A DNA stretch of 64,000 nucleotides from Vreelandella neptunia. GTDB lineage: Bacteria > Pseudomonadota > Gammaproteobacteria > Pseudomonadales > Halomonadaceae. A program made the position numbers and the translations under genes. The stretch lies in NCBI RefSeq assembly GCF_022489065.1, contig NZ_JAKVTW010000006.1, forward strand, positions 124,001-188,000. The letters run 5' to 3'. How positions within the stretch are numbered: the stretch's first letter is position 1; each line of letters opens with the position of its first letter. Shown in pieces: positions 8,550-17,997 of this stretch. The notes below the pieces were generated by a model that worked only from the letters and a program-made list of their open reading frames with translations, was not told the origin of the DNA and did not search any database.

Positions 8550-10277
8550 CTAATCGTCGCTTTCCTGTTGGTAGTTAGCCACGCTCACCGGGCCTGTTTC
8601 GCCACTTTCAAGCGCGGCTAAAATAGGTTCTGCCTGGCTCTGGAATGCAATCAGCGTATCGCCACTTAAACTGGTGTTTTCGGGAAGGTCGACGGTCATC
8701 GCATTCACCGGGGAGTTATTGACGATGACTTCGTAGTGCAGGTGCGGGCCGGTGCTTCGGCCAGTGTTGCCTGACAGCGCGATACGCTCGCCCATCGTTA
8801 CACGTTCACCCTGGCTTACCAGTGGGCGAGAGAGGTGCAGGTAGCGAGTACGGTAGCCATTGTCGTGACGAACGACGATATAGCGCCCCGCCGCATGGTG
8901 ATTGCTCACTCGTTCGACAACTCCGTTGGCGGGAGCCGTTACGGGCGTGCCAATCGGCATGGCAAAGTCGGTTCCGTTATGCGGACTAATACGGCCAGTC
9001 ACGGGGTGCTTACGGCGTGGATTGAAGTTGGAGCTTAAACGGTAGCTGCCCTCAAAGGGGTGGCGAGCAAACGCTGGGTCTAGGCTACCACCCTCTGGGG
9101 TATAAAAGTTATCGTCGGTGGCGTTACGAACAACGGTGAGATCCATTCGTTCGCCATTGTAATGCACCGCAAGTACGCGTGAATCAAGTGTTTCACCGTC
9201 GATCATGTCCGACTCAACCAGCACTTGAAAGCGGTCGCCACGGCGGCTGTCACGACGAAAATCGAGTTTCTTCTCAAGTAACTTTGTCAGTTCCGTTACC
9301 GACCCACTGTTTAAACCAGTCGCCTGGGCTGAGCGTGCGAAACTACCGCTAACGCTACCCGCGTAAAGGCGTTGAACAGGTTCGCCCTGGCGTTCGATCG
9401 TGGTAATGGCGAAGTGATCTGAATCCCGTTCCAGCAATATGCCGTCGCGGGTATTTTTCATCATGCGCAGCGACAGTAAGCGTCCATCTTCATCTAACTG
9501 ATAGTCAAAGCTGTGCCCGGCGCGCCAGTTCGTTAGCATGCGCTGGTCGGGCAAGTCGTCAAGCAGGGCCAGCACTTCGCTGTAACCAAGGCCAAGTTCA
9601 TTTTGCGCCAGCACGGCGAAGGTTTCGCCAGATTCAACAATGTGCGTTTCCCACTCGGGAACAAACGGCTCTTCCGCTGCTAGTTCTAATTCCAAGAATG
9701 AGATGTCATCAAATAGCTCAACGCCGTAATCCTCATAGGAGGTGGCGTCAGCGATTTCAACCGAAGAGGTGTTGTCTACATCCAGCATACCGCTGGAGAG
9801 AGTGCCCAGCACAATGGCCATATGCAGGGCGCCATCATCAAGCCCAGCGCTGCTTAACATTGCGTTATTAAGCGCTGGTGTATCCAATTTTGCGGCATTA
9901 AGCACCGTGACATCTTCATTAGCAGCGGTTTGAACCGCCATACTTGCTTCTGCAGTGGCGATGACGTTCATATCGAGATCAACGATCTCGGTGGCTGTTA
10001 ATTCGCTGAGGGGAATATTTTCGCGGGTGGCGTCGAGGGCGCGAGAGGCGCGATCGATCGCTTCTGCCACCGGGGTGCGTTCTTGACGCAGGGAAGGAAC
10101 ACCCGGAGCAGAGTCGCTAGGAAGCGGTACCAGCACGCTTTCAAGCGGTGTATAGGATTGATTTAAATCTTGGTATGTCGTCAGTAACTTCTGTGTGCCC
10201 AGCACAGTGACCATTGTGGCCACGGGTAACAGTAATAATTTGTGCGTGCGGGGCAGCGAATGGAGGATTCGCAACAT
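8550..10277 (-). CDS. M23 family peptidoglycan DD-metallopeptidase (MepM/NlpD-like)
   Basis: 575 residues. A single N-terminal membrane anchor (LLLPVATMVTVLGTQKL) is followed by a long acidic, low-complexity spacer to about residue 200, an OapA/LysM-like domain (WETHIVESGETFAVLAQNEL) and a C-terminal Peptidase_M23 domain with both zinc motifs: HNGTDFAMPIGTPV (H-x3-D) and GPHLHYEV (H-x-H). It hydrolyses D,D-cross-bridges to let the wall expand. The very acidic spacer fits an exported protein of a halophile. It is convergent with the L,D-transpeptidase, so three wall-remodelling genes sit within 4.3 kb. Confidence 0.93.
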   Translation of the reverse strand: MLRILHSLPRTHKLLLLPVATMVTVLGTQKLLTTYQDLNQSYTPLESVLVPLPSDSAPGVPSLRQERTPVAEAIDRASRALDATRENIPLSELTATEIVDLDMNVIATAEASMAVQTAANEDVTVLNAAKLDTPALNNAMLSSAGLDDGALHMAIVLGTLSSGMLDVDNTSSVEIADATSYEDYGVELFDDISFLELELAAEEPFVPEWETHIVESGETFAVLAQNELGLGYSEVLALLDDLPDQRMLTNWRAGHSFDYQLDEDGRLLSLRMMKNTRDGILLERDSDHFAITTIERQGEPVQRLYAGSVSGSFARSAQATGLNSGSVTELTKLLEKKLDFRRDSRRGDRFQVLVESDMIDGETLDSRVLAVHYNGERMDLTVVRNATDDNFYTPEGGSLDPAFARHPFEGSYRLSSNFNPRRKHPVTGRISPHNGTDFAMPIGTPVTAPANGVVERVSNHHAAGRYIVVRHDNGYRTRYLHLSRPLVSQGERVTMGERIALSGNTGRSTGPHLHYEVIVNNSPVNAMTVDLPENTSLSGDTLIAFQSQAEPILAALESGETGPVSVANYQQESDD

Positions 10278-10715
10278 GAGTAAATGGACCGCCGAGTTCG
10301 TGATTAAAATTAACTATAAGAGTGCATAAACCCGGAAACCATACCCCATGAAGGCAGGGGTGCATAGACTGTATATCTATACATAAAATTTAATTAAACA
10401 GAAATATGGCAATAATAAGCAAAGAATATAATTTATAAACACCGTTTGCTAACAAATGTAACCGATTAAGCGTGCTAATTAAATAACCTGAATCTATGGT
10501 AGACGATAATTGATTTTTTTAAAGTATAAATACAATAAATGTCTAAAAATATGTCTTCTTCTTGTTTGAATGCGCCCGTTGATACCCGCTATTAATAGCT
10601 TTTAACAGGGTTTTTATACCTATGGGCGGAACTGTAGTTCATTTCCTGGCATTCTAGTCGTGTTTTTTCGAATATTAAGCGCATTGTTTCGCTGTATTGC
10701 GTTGAGGAAATCGAA
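10278..10715. other. 438-base gene-free, AT-rich divergent promoter region
   Basis: No convincing gene. The stretch 10380-10560 is clearly AT-rich relative to both neighbours, as expected for divergent promoters of the M23 peptidase and LysR genes. I see no named operator. Confidence 0.5.
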
Positions 10716-11633
10716 ATGTCCCGGGTAACACTTTCACAATGGCAAATGTTGGCCGCTGTGGTTGATCATGGCGGATTTGCGCGTGCGGCGGAAGCTGTAC
10801 ACAAAAGCCCTTCTACATTGAACCATGCCGTCCATAAATTAGAAGAGCAGTTAGGTGTTCAGGTGCTGGAGCCCATCGGGCGCCAGGTTCGCTTAACCGA
10901 AGCGGGGGAGTTGCTGCTTCGCCGTGCGCGCCAGTTAATTGAAAGCGCGGCCTCGCTTGAGGATGTGGCCACTCGGCTCGCCGCTGGTTTGGAAGCGGAA
11001 GTGGTAGTCGCCATTGACCAGATATTCCCTGCCGCCGCGCAGGCTAAGGCGCTAGAGCGCTTTTCAGAAACCTACCCACAGGTGCGTGTTCAGTTGCACG
11101 AGAGTGTGCTCAACGGTGGCATTGAAATGCTGAATGATGGGCGCGCCGATTTAGTGGTTTCGGGTATTGAGGCGCAGGGCTTCTTAGGTGAACCACTGGT
11201 AACGGTTCGCTTTGTTGCCGTCGCGCATCCTAAGCACGCCCTTCACCAGTTGGGCCGCACGCTGGATCTGCGCGACTTGGCTCAGCATCGGCAGTTGGTA
11301 GTGCGCGACTCAGCGCTGCGCCAATCGACTAATTCGGGCTGGTTAAAAGCGGAGCAGCGCTGGACCGTTACCCACCTTAATACGTCGCTTGATATGCTCC
11401 GGCGTGGTTTGGGATTTGCGTGGATGCCCGAGACGCGTATTGGCGAAGAGTTAAAAAATGGCCAGCTAAAGCCTCTTCCACTGCCTGCAGGAGGCATTCG
11501 AGAAGTGCCCATGCAGATGATTTTTCGTGATCGGGATCGTGCAGGACCAGCGGCCCATGCGATGGCCGCCGCACTAAAACAGGCCGTTGTCAGCGAGTGT
11601 GCGTTGTATGATTCGATTCACTCGAATGAATGA
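10716..11633 (+). CDS. LysR-family transcriptional regulator
   Basis: 305 residues with the N-terminal winged helix-turn-helix (residues 1-60; FARAAEAVHKSPSTLNHAVHKLEEQLG) and a periplasmic-binding-protein-like effector domain. GAGGAAATCGAA precedes the ATG. It is directly upstream of, and in the same direction as, a glutathionyl-hydroquinone reductase gene, 98 bases away from its likely start, so it may regulate that gene; that is inference only. The inducer is unknown. Confidence 0.92.
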   Translation: MSRVTLSQWQMLAAVVDHGGFARAAEAVHKSPSTLNHAVHKLEEQLGVQVLEPIGRQVRLTEAGELLLRRARQLIESAASLEDVATRLAAGLEAEVVVAIDQIFPAAAQAKALERFSETYPQVRVQLHESVLNGGIEMLNDGRADLVVSGIEAQGFLGEPLVTVRFVAVAHPKHALHQLGRTLDLRDLAQHRQLVVRDSALRQSTNSGWLKAEQRWTVTHLNTSLDMLRRGLGFAWMPETRIGEELKNGQLKPLPLPAGGIREVPMQMIFRDRDRAGPAAHAMAAALKQAVVSECALYDSIHSNE

Positions 11634-11731
11634 CCGTAAAACATCCGCTTGAGCATCCTTGAAGCGGGCGTATGCTGAGAAAAAGTAAGGCAGCAAGCCA
11701 AACACCTTTAAAATTTTTCAGGAGACGCCCC

Positions 11732-12724
11732 ATGGGACTACTTGTAGACGGCGAATGGCAAGATCAGTGGTACGACACTAAAAAACACGGCGGCGAGTTT
11801 GTACGAGAATCAGCCCAACTCCGCGACTGGGTGGGCGTCGAGCCAGAGACAGACGGCGACGTCTATCCCGCAGAGAAAGACCGCTACCATCTATATGTAT
11901 CGTTAGCCTGTCCCTGGGCACATCGCATTCTTATCATGCGTAAACTGAAAGGGCTTGAGCCATTGATGGGCACCTCCCATGTGAGTCCGCTAATGCTCGA
12001 CCAAGGCTGGACCTACCGGCAGGATGAAGGTGCCAGCGGTGACCCCATTAACGGCGTCGACTTTCACCATCAGCTCTACACCAAGACCGATCCTCACTAC
12101 ACCGGTCGTGTTACCGTGCCAGTGCTTTGGGACAAGCAGCGTAGTGCCATTATTAACAATGAGTCTGCTGACTTGCTGCGCATGTTAAACCATGCCTTCG
12201 ATGAGCTCACCGGCAATGATTTGGACTTTTATCCAGATGATCTGCGCGACGTGATTGATAAAGTGAACGCCGATGTTTACGACCACATCAATAATGGGGT
12301 CTATAAATCGGGTTTTGCGACCGAGCAGGGGGTTTACGAAAAGCATGTGAAAGCGCTGTTTGACGCACTGGAGCGTATGGAGTCGCGTTTATCAGAGCAT
12401 CGCTACTTAGCCGGCGAGTGGTTAACTGAAGCGGATATTCGTCTGTTTACTACGCTGGTTCGTTTTGATGCGGTTTACTACGGTCATTTCAAATGCAATT
12501 TCAAACGTATAGAGGATTACCCCAACCTCTCTAATTACGTGAGAGAAATCTATCAGTGGCCGGGAGTGGCGGAGACCGTCAACATGGATCACATCAAGCG
12601 CCACTACTACTATAGCCACGATACGATTAACCCAACACGCATCGTACCTGCTGGCCCGTTGCTCGATTTTGAGCGACCTCACGACCGTGAGCGTTTATCT
12701 GCAAGAGGTGTCCGTCGGCATTGA
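11732..12724 (+). CDS. Glutathionyl-hydroquinone reductase (Xi-class GST, YqjG-like)
   Basis: 330 residues from the ATG at 11732, chosen because CAGGAGACG lies just upstream; the frame is open for 20 codons more but without a ribosome site. The motif SLACPWAHR (catalytic Cys) and the length are typical of the Xi-class S-glutathionyl-hydroquinone reductases, which remove glutathione from conjugated hydroquinones using a second GSH. The C-terminal half is the all-helical GST domain (YLAGEWLTEADIRLF). Followed by a strong terminator. Confidence 0.92.
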   Translation: MGLLVDGEWQDQWYDTKKHGGEFVRESAQLRDWVGVEPETDGDVYPAEKDRYHLYVSLACPWAHRILIMRKLKGLEPLMGTSHVSPLMLDQGWTYRQDEGASGDPINGVDFHHQLYTKTDPHYTGRVTVPVLWDKQRSAIINNESADLLRMLNHAFDELTGNDLDFYPDDLRDVIDKVNADVYDHINNGVYKSGFATEQGVYEKHVKALFDALERMESRLSEHRYLAGEWLTEADIRLFTTLVRFDAVYYGHFKCNFKRIEDYPNLSNYVREIYQWPGVAETVNMDHIKRHYYYSHDTINPTRIVPAGPLLDFERPHDRERLSARGVRRH

Positions 12725-12747
12725 TTAATCGAACAAGCAAGTATCAA

Positions 12748-12775
12748 AAAGGGCCGCCCATCCGGGCGGCCCTTT
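12748..12775 (+). terminator. Rho-independent terminator after the GST gene
   Basis: 12-bp stem AAAGGGCCGCCC with its complement around a four-base loop (ATCC), flanked by A- and T-runs, so it may also serve the convergent PRC-barrel gene. Confidence 0.88.
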
Positions 12776-12819
12776 AGATCACGCTTTATATATCGTGATA
12801 AGTAGTGACACTTAAGCCA

Positions 12820-13302
12820 TTACTCGTCGGCGTTTACTGCATCACGTGTACTCTGCCAAGCGCTTTGCGCGCCATCACGGGTAGTTTCCCAAGCATCGCG
12901 GGCGTTAGCTTTGGTCTGTTCCCACCAGTCGTTATCGTAAGCAGGGAAAGCTTCTACTTCTTCCTGACTGGCATCAACCATGATGCGGTGCTCTGTATCA
13001 CCATCATTTTCAGTGCTGGTTTCAAGAGTGAAATAATCAGTTCCAACGACGATTTCACGACCGCCTAAACCAAGAACGGAACCACTTTCAATAACCAGCG
13101 CAGTGATCTTCATCTCTTCATCAAACAAGATGTCATCGACATCACCAATCTCTTCACCGGAACCACCAGCAAAGTAAACCTCTGCATCAAGGATATCATC
13201 GGCAGAATACATACCCTGAGGCTCATTTTGAGCATGAGCGCTCATGGCAAAGCTTCCCATTAGTGCTGTGCCGATTACTGTTGTGAGAATTGTCTTACGC
13301 AT
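12820..13302 (-). CDS. Secreted PRC-barrel domain protein
   Basis: 160 residues: a clear signal peptide (MRKTILTTVIGTALMGSFA, cleavage after SAHA), then a PRC-barrel-like beta domain (ILDAEVYFAGGSGEEIGDV... FDEEMKITALVIESG) and a Trp/Ala-rich helical tail (WWEQTKANARDAWETTRDG). Such proteins are common in the envelope of Halomonas relatives and often accompany CsbD genes; the function is not known. It is downstream of a CsbD gene with about 67 bases between them. Confidence 0.85.
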   Translation of the reverse strand: MRKTILTTVIGTALMGSFAMSAHAQNEPQGMYSADDILDAEVYFAGGSGEEIGDVDDILFDEEMKITALVIESGSVLGLGGREIVVGTDYFTLETSTENDGDTEHRIMVDASQEEVEAFPAYDNDWWEQTKANARDAWETTRDGAQSAWQSTRDAVNADE

Positions 13303-13369
13303 AGCATCTCTCCATGTGGCTACGTTAAATAATAGGTGACTATAGATAGTTGCTGTAAATAGTAGATAG

Positions 13370-13567
13370 CTACTGCTTGTCAGCCCAGTCGTCGGCTCTA
13401 CGCTCTGCTTCTTCGCGCTCTAAACCGTATTTTTGCTGAAGCTTACCTACTAGTTGATCTTTCTTGCCGCCGATTTGATCCAGCTCATCGTCGGTCAGTT
13501 CGCCCCAGCTAGAACGAGCTTTACCCTTCATTTCAGTCCATTTGCCTTCAATCTGATCCCAGTTCAT
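13370..13567 (-). CDS. CsbD family stress-response protein
   Basis: 65 residues beginning MNWDQIEGKWTEMKGKAR, the CsbD signature, with a second half rich in charged helices (DQLVGKLQQKYGLEREEAE). The start at 13567 is fixed by CAAGGAGCG just upstream; the longer open frame to 13717 is not used. CsbD-like proteins are small, soluble and induced by general stress; their molecular role is unknown. Likely co-transcribed with the PRC-barrel gene. Confidence 0.92.
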   Translation of the reverse strand: MNWDQIEGKWTEMKGKARSSWGELTDDELDQIGGKKDQLVGKLQQKYGLEREEAERRADDWADKQ

Positions 13568-14067
13568 CGCGTCGCTCCTTGAGAGTAGTGAACTTAATAA
13601 GGCACTTCTTAGGTTAGACGAAATATGCACAAGTGCAAGCCCCTGATTCATTGTGGTGCAAGTTAGAAAGTGCTGGTCAGAAGCCAGATGCGATGTTAGG
13701 ATGCGCGCTCCTCGCATGTGTTGACCCCTCCATCACGACGGTAAGCGTATAGTTATTCGTAGCTTCGCTTGCGGGAACATCTCGCCAATTGCTAGATGTT
13801 CATTGCTGTGTAGATGGCGCGCCTCCAGTATTTCACCACACGGGTGAAATCGGCGCAGAAGGTCGCCACAACGATTGGCCCGCAAATGCGGTGTTTGCCA
13901 ACCGGATGCTAGGTGCGACCGGCGTCTCAGACTCCATTGATGGCTATGACCGCTACGGCGGTGCCTGTTTTCTATAACGTCCATTTATTTGACGTTATGC
14001 GATAACAGAGTCAGGGACGCTTATGATGTTTTTTGCCGGTACTTGCCGGCCTACCAAGGTGTGATTA
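13568..14067. other. 500-base region holding the DEAD-box helicase leader and two perfect hairpins
   Basis: No convincing protein gene. Two perfect inverted repeats stand out: 13830-13850 (ATTTCACC, 5-base loop, GGTGAAAT) and 13974-13998 (ATAACGTC, 9-base loop, GACGTTAT). A long structured 5-prime leader is usual for cold-induced RNA helicase genes, and a small RNA is also possible. Both are inference. Confidence 0.45.
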
Positions 14068-15783
14068 ATGACCTCGACTTCTGTCGCCTCGCCGAGCTTC
14101 GGCGATCTTGCTCTATTGCCTGCCGTTCTGTCTGCTGTTGAATCACAGGGCTACCTCGTTCCCTCGCCGATTCAAGCACAAACCATTCCTGCGCTGCTTG
14201 AAGGCCGCGATATGCTGGGCCAGGCCCAGACGGGTACCGGCAAAACCGCAGCGTTTGCATTACCGTTACTGTCACGTTTAGAACTGACTCGCCGCGAACC
14301 ACAAGTGTTAGTCATGGCGCCGACTCGCGAGCTAGCTCAGCAAGTCGCTGCCTCCTTTAGTAAGTATGGCCAAAACCTCAAAGGTCTCGAAGTAGCGACC
14401 CTTTGTGGCGGTCAAGAGTACCGTGAACAGCTAGGTGCCCTTAAGCGTGGCGCGCAAGTAGTAGTAGGCACCCCAGGACGTATTATCGATCACCTGGATC
14501 GCGGCAGCCTCAAGCTTGATGGCCTCTCTGCTCTAGTGCTGGACGAAGCTGATGAAATGCTGCGCATGGGCTTTATCGACGACGTAAAACGCGTGGTTGC
14601 CGATACCCCGAAAGATGCTCAACGCGTGTTCTTCTCGGCCACACTGCCGGCTGAAATTGAGCGTATTGTTAACCGTTACTTAGTTAATCCGGTTAAAGTC
14701 GCGATTGAGTCAGGTACGACCACTGGCGAAAACATCGAACAGCGTATTGTGCGCGTTGATGGCGGCGCTAAGCTTGAAGCCGTTGCGCGTATTCTCGAAG
14801 TCGAGCCGGTCGATGGTGCCATCGTCTTTGTTCGTACCCGTGCTGCTTGTACCACGCTCGTTGAGCAATTGACGGCTCGTGGTGTTAACGCCGCTGGCCT
14901 GTCCGGTGACCTGGACCAGAGCCTGCGTGAGCGTACCATTACCCGCTTGAAGCGTGGCAAGGTAGACGTATTGATCGCTACCGACGTAGCAGCGCGTGGT
15001 CTTGACGTGTCGCGTATTACGCACGTTATCAACTATGATCTGCCGCAAGATGCAGAAGCTTACACCCACCGTATCGGTCGTACCGGTCGTGCGGGTCGTA
15101 GCGGCATCGCGATCACGTTTGCAGGCTTCCGTGAAGGCCGCAAAGTAGGCTGGATGGAGCAGGCAACCGGTCAGAAAATGACTGAAATGGCGCTACCCGA
15201 TGAAGCCGCTATTCGTGCCCACCGCGATGAAGTCTTCCATCAGCGCGTGATTGCTTCCTTGACCAAAGGCGCAGTAGAGCAGCGTGCTCTGATTGAGCGT
15301 TTGATCGAAGAAGGCCATGACCCGATCGAGCTGACATGTGCGTTTGCCGCTATGGCTCGCGCTGACGAAGCGCCGATTGGTCGTCTACAGGCACCGCGCA
15401 AAGAGAAGCCCTCACGTGATGGCGCACCTGCCGGTAAGCCGGGTGCTCGTCGCGAACGTACTAGCGGCCCGACCGAAGGCATGACGCGTTACCGCGTCTC
15501 CGTTGGTCATAAAGATGGCGTTAAGCCGGGTCAGCTAGTCGGTGCCCTTGCCAATGAAGGCGGCATTGAAGGCGCGCGTATCGGTCGTATCGATATCCGC
15601 AACGCGTTCTCTGTTGTAGAGCTGCCGAGCGGCTTGCCCTCAACGATTCTGGCTAAGATGGCACGTGCCCGTGTGGCTGGTCGTCCGCTGGAAATCAGCG
15701 AAGACAGTGCACCGGCTGAGCGCGCACCGCGCCGCCGTCGTGATGAAGGCGATGCGCCGGTTCGTCGTCGCGAACGCGCTTAA
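14068..15783 (+). CDS. DEAD-box ATP-dependent RNA helicase (DeaD/CsdA type)
   Basis: 571 residues. Helicase core motifs in order: Q motif (SPIQAQTIP), I (AQTGTGKT), Ia (PTRELAQQ), II (DEAD), III (SAT), VI (HRIGRTGR). A basic linker precedes a DbpA-type RNA-binding domain at about residues 470-545 (TRYRVSVGHKDGVKPGQLVG) and an Arg-rich tail. This layout is that of DeaD/CsdA, which unwinds structured RNA during ribosome assembly and cold growth. It is shorter than E. coli DeaD (629). A strong terminator follows. Confidence 0.93.
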   Translation: MTSTSVASPSFGDLALLPAVLSAVESQGYLVPSPIQAQTIPALLEGRDMLGQAQTGTGKTAAFALPLLSRLELTRREPQVLVMAPTRELAQQVAASFSKYGQNLKGLEVATLCGGQEYREQLGALKRGAQVVVGTPGRIIDHLDRGSLKLDGLSALVLDEADEMLRMGFIDDVKRVVADTPKDAQRVFFSATLPAEIERIVNRYLVNPVKVAIESGTTTGENIEQRIVRVDGGAKLEAVARILEVEPVDGAIVFVRTRAACTTLVEQLTARGVNAAGLSGDLDQSLRERTITRLKRGKVDVLIATDVAARGLDVSRITHVINYDLPQDAEAYTHRIGRTGRAGRSGIAITFAGFREGRKVGWMEQATGQKMTEMALPDEAAIRAHRDEVFHQRVIASLTKGAVEQRALIERLIEEGHDPIELTCAFAAMARADEAPIGRLQAPRKEKPSRDGAPAGKPGARRERTSGPTEGMTRYRVSVGHKDGVKPGQLVGALANEGGIEGARIGRIDIRNAFSVVELPSGLPSTILAKMARARVAGRPLEISEDSAPAERAPRRRRDEGDAPVRRRERA

Positions 15784-15840
15784 GTCTTCATCGACGTAAG
15801 GATTAATCAGTTGCCGCCAGGCGGCAGCTGAGAAAATCTC

Positions 15841-15880
15841 AAACGCCCCCGCCCCTTTACTGGTGCGGGGGCGTTTTTTT
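15841..15880 (+). terminator. Rho-independent terminator after the DEAD-box helicase gene
   Basis: 12-bp stem AAACGCCCCCGC with GCGGGGGCGTTT around a 12-base loop, followed by seven T. Confidence 0.92.
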
Positions 15881-15921
15881 GCTACCTTATTTACCATTAA
15901 TCGGCGTTCAAGGAGGATGAA

Positions 15922-16608
15922 ATGCCCGCACCGCTACACGAATGGAATCTTGCGCCCAGAGAGGCGAGGGCGCTGCAAACAGCGTTGGCTAAACGCTTGG
16001 AATTTACTGATCGCCTTGCGCCGGTAACGCATATTGCCGGGGTGGATATCGGGTTCGAAGAGGGTGGCGAAATTACTCGGGCAGCGGTGGTGGTATTGAA
16101 ATGGGATCCTGCCACCGCACCCGATTTAAGCGTGGTTGAGCAAGTGGTTCACCGTGAGCCCACCCGCATGTCCTACATTCCAGGCTTGCTTTCGTTCCGT
16201 GAAATTCCGGCGGCGCTGGGGGCGTTCGAAAAACTCAGCGTGAGGCCCGAACTGGTGATGGTAGACGGCCAGGGAATTGCCCACCCGCGTCGTTTAGGGG
16301 TCGCCGCTCACTTGGGGCTGTGGCTGGATTTGCCCACGATAGGCATTGCCAAGTCACGCCTGTATGGCCAACACGCTGAGGTGGGTGAACAGCGCGGTGA
16401 CTGGATGCCGCTTTACGCGGGAGCCGAGACGATTGGGGCCGTGTTACGCTCACGCGCCAAGGTCAAGCCTGTCTATGTATCGCCTGGGCACCGCATCACC
16501 TTGGAGACCTCGCTTACCTGGGTGATGCGCTGCCTGGGGCGCACCAAACTACCTGAGCCAACGCGGCTTGCCGATCGCTTAGCGTCGCGACGCGATCAGC
16601 GTAAGTAG
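15922..16608 (+). CDS. nfi: Endonuclease V (deoxyinosine 3-prime endonuclease)
   Basis: 228 residues, the normal family length. Conserved catalytic segments: HIAGVDIGFEEG (first metal-binding Asp), VMVDGQGIAHPRRLG (second Asp) and PTIGIAKSRLYG. The enzyme nicks DNA at the second phosphodiester bond 3-prime to deoxyinosine and starts repair of deaminated adenine. AAGGAGGATGAA is a strong ribosome site. The gene is convergent with the GATase gene, only 3 bases apart. Confidence 0.95.
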   Translation: MPAPLHEWNLAPREARALQTALAKRLEFTDRLAPVTHIAGVDIGFEEGGEITRAAVVVLKWDPATAPDLSVVEQVVHREPTRMSYIPGLLSFREIPAALGAFEKLSVRPELVMVDGQGIAHPRRLGVAAHLGLWLDLPTIGIAKSRLYGQHAEVGEQRGDWMPLYAGAETIGAVLRSRAKVKPVYVSPGHRITLETSLTWVMRCLGRTKLPEPTRLADRLASRRDQRK

Positions 16609-16611
16609 GGG

Positions 16612-17328
16612 CTATACAAAGGCTAGGAAGCGCTGCAGCAGGCTGGCTGCTTCTGGGGCTTCCGTCACCTCTGCCGAGAGGCTTTCAGGGTTTTCTCCTT
16701 GGTCGCGCAACGCGGCGCGTTGGCGCTCTATATAGGCGCGCATGACGGGCACGCTGAACTCAGGGTGGAACTGTACGCTCCACTGGCGTGATCCGTAGCG
16801 CAGCGCTTGATGGGCATCGTGGCTATTGTGGGCCAGCACGGTGCAGTCACGAGGCGTCTGCATTACCGATTGCGCATGGGAAAGATGTGCGGCAAAACTT
16901 TCCGGTAATTGGCTAAACAGCGGGTCTCGTTGGCCAGCCTGAGTCAGCCGCACCGTATGTGTGCCCGATTCGCGGCCAGCGGGGTGATAGTCGCTAACGC
17001 CACCAAAGGCGGCCGCCATGAGCTGGTGACCGTAGCAAACGCCCAGCATGGGGGTATCGTTTGCCAACGCTTCTTGCAGCCACGGTTTAAGCGCTTCACT
17101 CCAGGGCTCGGCATCACTGACCATGCTGTGAGAACCGGTGATCAATATGCCTGCTAAGGTGTCGAGGGCTGGCGCAGTAGGGTTGCGTCTCGCATCCCAC
17201 ACTTGAACGTTTAAATGCGCTGGCAGAGCCGCGTTAAGCTGATTTTCAAATAGCGTTTCAAAATCACCGTGCTGGTCGACGATTTCTGGATAGGCGTCGC
17301 CGGTTTTAACGATTAATACACAGGCCAT
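16612..17328 (-). CDS. Class I glutamine amidotransferase-like protein
   Basis: 238 residues from the ATG at 17328 (MACVLIVKTGD), preceded by CGAGGGAG; an in-frame ATG 13 codons upstream lacks such a site. The nucleophile elbow GVCYGHQLMA (Cys) and QFHPEF (His, Glu) complete the class I GATase triad. It resembles the stand-alone GATases annotated as glutamine amidotransferase or GMP synthase-like; no synthetase partner domain is present. Divergent from the thiol peroxidase gene. Confidence 0.88.
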   Translation of the reverse strand: MACVLIVKTGDAYPEIVDQHGDFETLFENQLNAALPAHLNVQVWDARRNPTAPALDTLAGILITGSHSMVSDAEPWSEALKPWLQEALANDTPMLGVCYGHQLMAAAFGGVSDYHPAGRESGTHTVRLTQAGQRDPLFSQLPESFAAHLSHAQSVMQTPRDCTVLAHNSHDAHQALRYGSRQWSVQFHPEFSVPVMRAYIERQRAALRDQGENPESLSAEVTEAPEAASLLQRFLAFV

Positions 17329-17479
17329 ATCACTCCCTCGGTAGGATGAAACGCAGACATTAAACAAAGGCCTTTAAGGAAGAGCGTAAAGGCGTGAAGA
17401 TAGCCTATCATGGCTTCTTAGCTGGTCAGAACGAGCTGGTAAGAAAGCATTCATTATGAACGATGTTAAGGAGACAATA

Positions 17480-17980
17480 ATGCAACAAATTACCCGTGCG
17501 GGCGAACCGTTGGATGTGGCTGGCACACTGCCTGCTAAAGGTCAATCAGTACCTAAGATGACGCTTACCAACACTGATCTACAGGATGTCACGCTAGAGA
17601 CCTACGCAGGCAAGCGTAAGGTGCTCAATATTATTCCCAGTGTGGATACGCCCACCTGTGCGATGTCGACGCGCCACTTTAACGAGCTGGCATCGAATCT
17701 TGCTGACACCGTGGTATTGGTTGTTTCGGCGGACTTACCTTTTGCAGCCAAACGCTTCTGCGGAGCAGAGGGGCTGGACAACGTTGAAACATTGTCTACT
17801 TTCCGTCATCCAGAGTTTCGTGAAGCCTGGGGCGTAGCGCTGTGCAATAACCCGATGGAGGGGCTATGTGCCCGCGCGGTAGTGGTGTTGGATGCCGATA
17901 ACCGCGTGCTGCATAGCGAACTCGTCAGCGAGCTGAAAAACGAACCGGACTACGAAGCCGCGTTGGCAGCGTTAAACTAA
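17480..17980 (+). CDS. tpx: Thiol peroxidase (Tpx, atypical 2-Cys peroxiredoxin)
   Basis: 166 residues from the ATG at 17480, set by TTAAGGAGACAATA. The peroxidatic cysteine lies in PSVDTPTCAMSTRHFNE and the resolving cysteine in AKRFCGAEG, the spacing typical of Tpx. It reduces hydroperoxides with thioredoxin as donor, in the cytoplasm or periplasm. The stop codon is 17 bases from the convergent GATase gene. Confidence 0.95.
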   Translation: MQQITRAGEPLDVAGTLPAKGQSVPKMTLTNTDLQDVTLETYAGKRKVLNIIPSVDTPTCAMSTRHFNELASNLADTVVLVVSADLPFAAKRFCGAEGLDNVETLSTFRHPEFREAWGVALCNNPMEGLCARAVVVLDADNRVLHSELVSELKNEPDYEAALAALN

Positions 17981-17997
17981 TTAACTCGGCTTTACGG

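Noticed and set aside
13370..13717. Longer 115-residue form of the CsbD protein
   Set aside because: Extra 50 residues are not CsbD-like and the ribosome site AAGGAG stands before the internal ATG at 13567.
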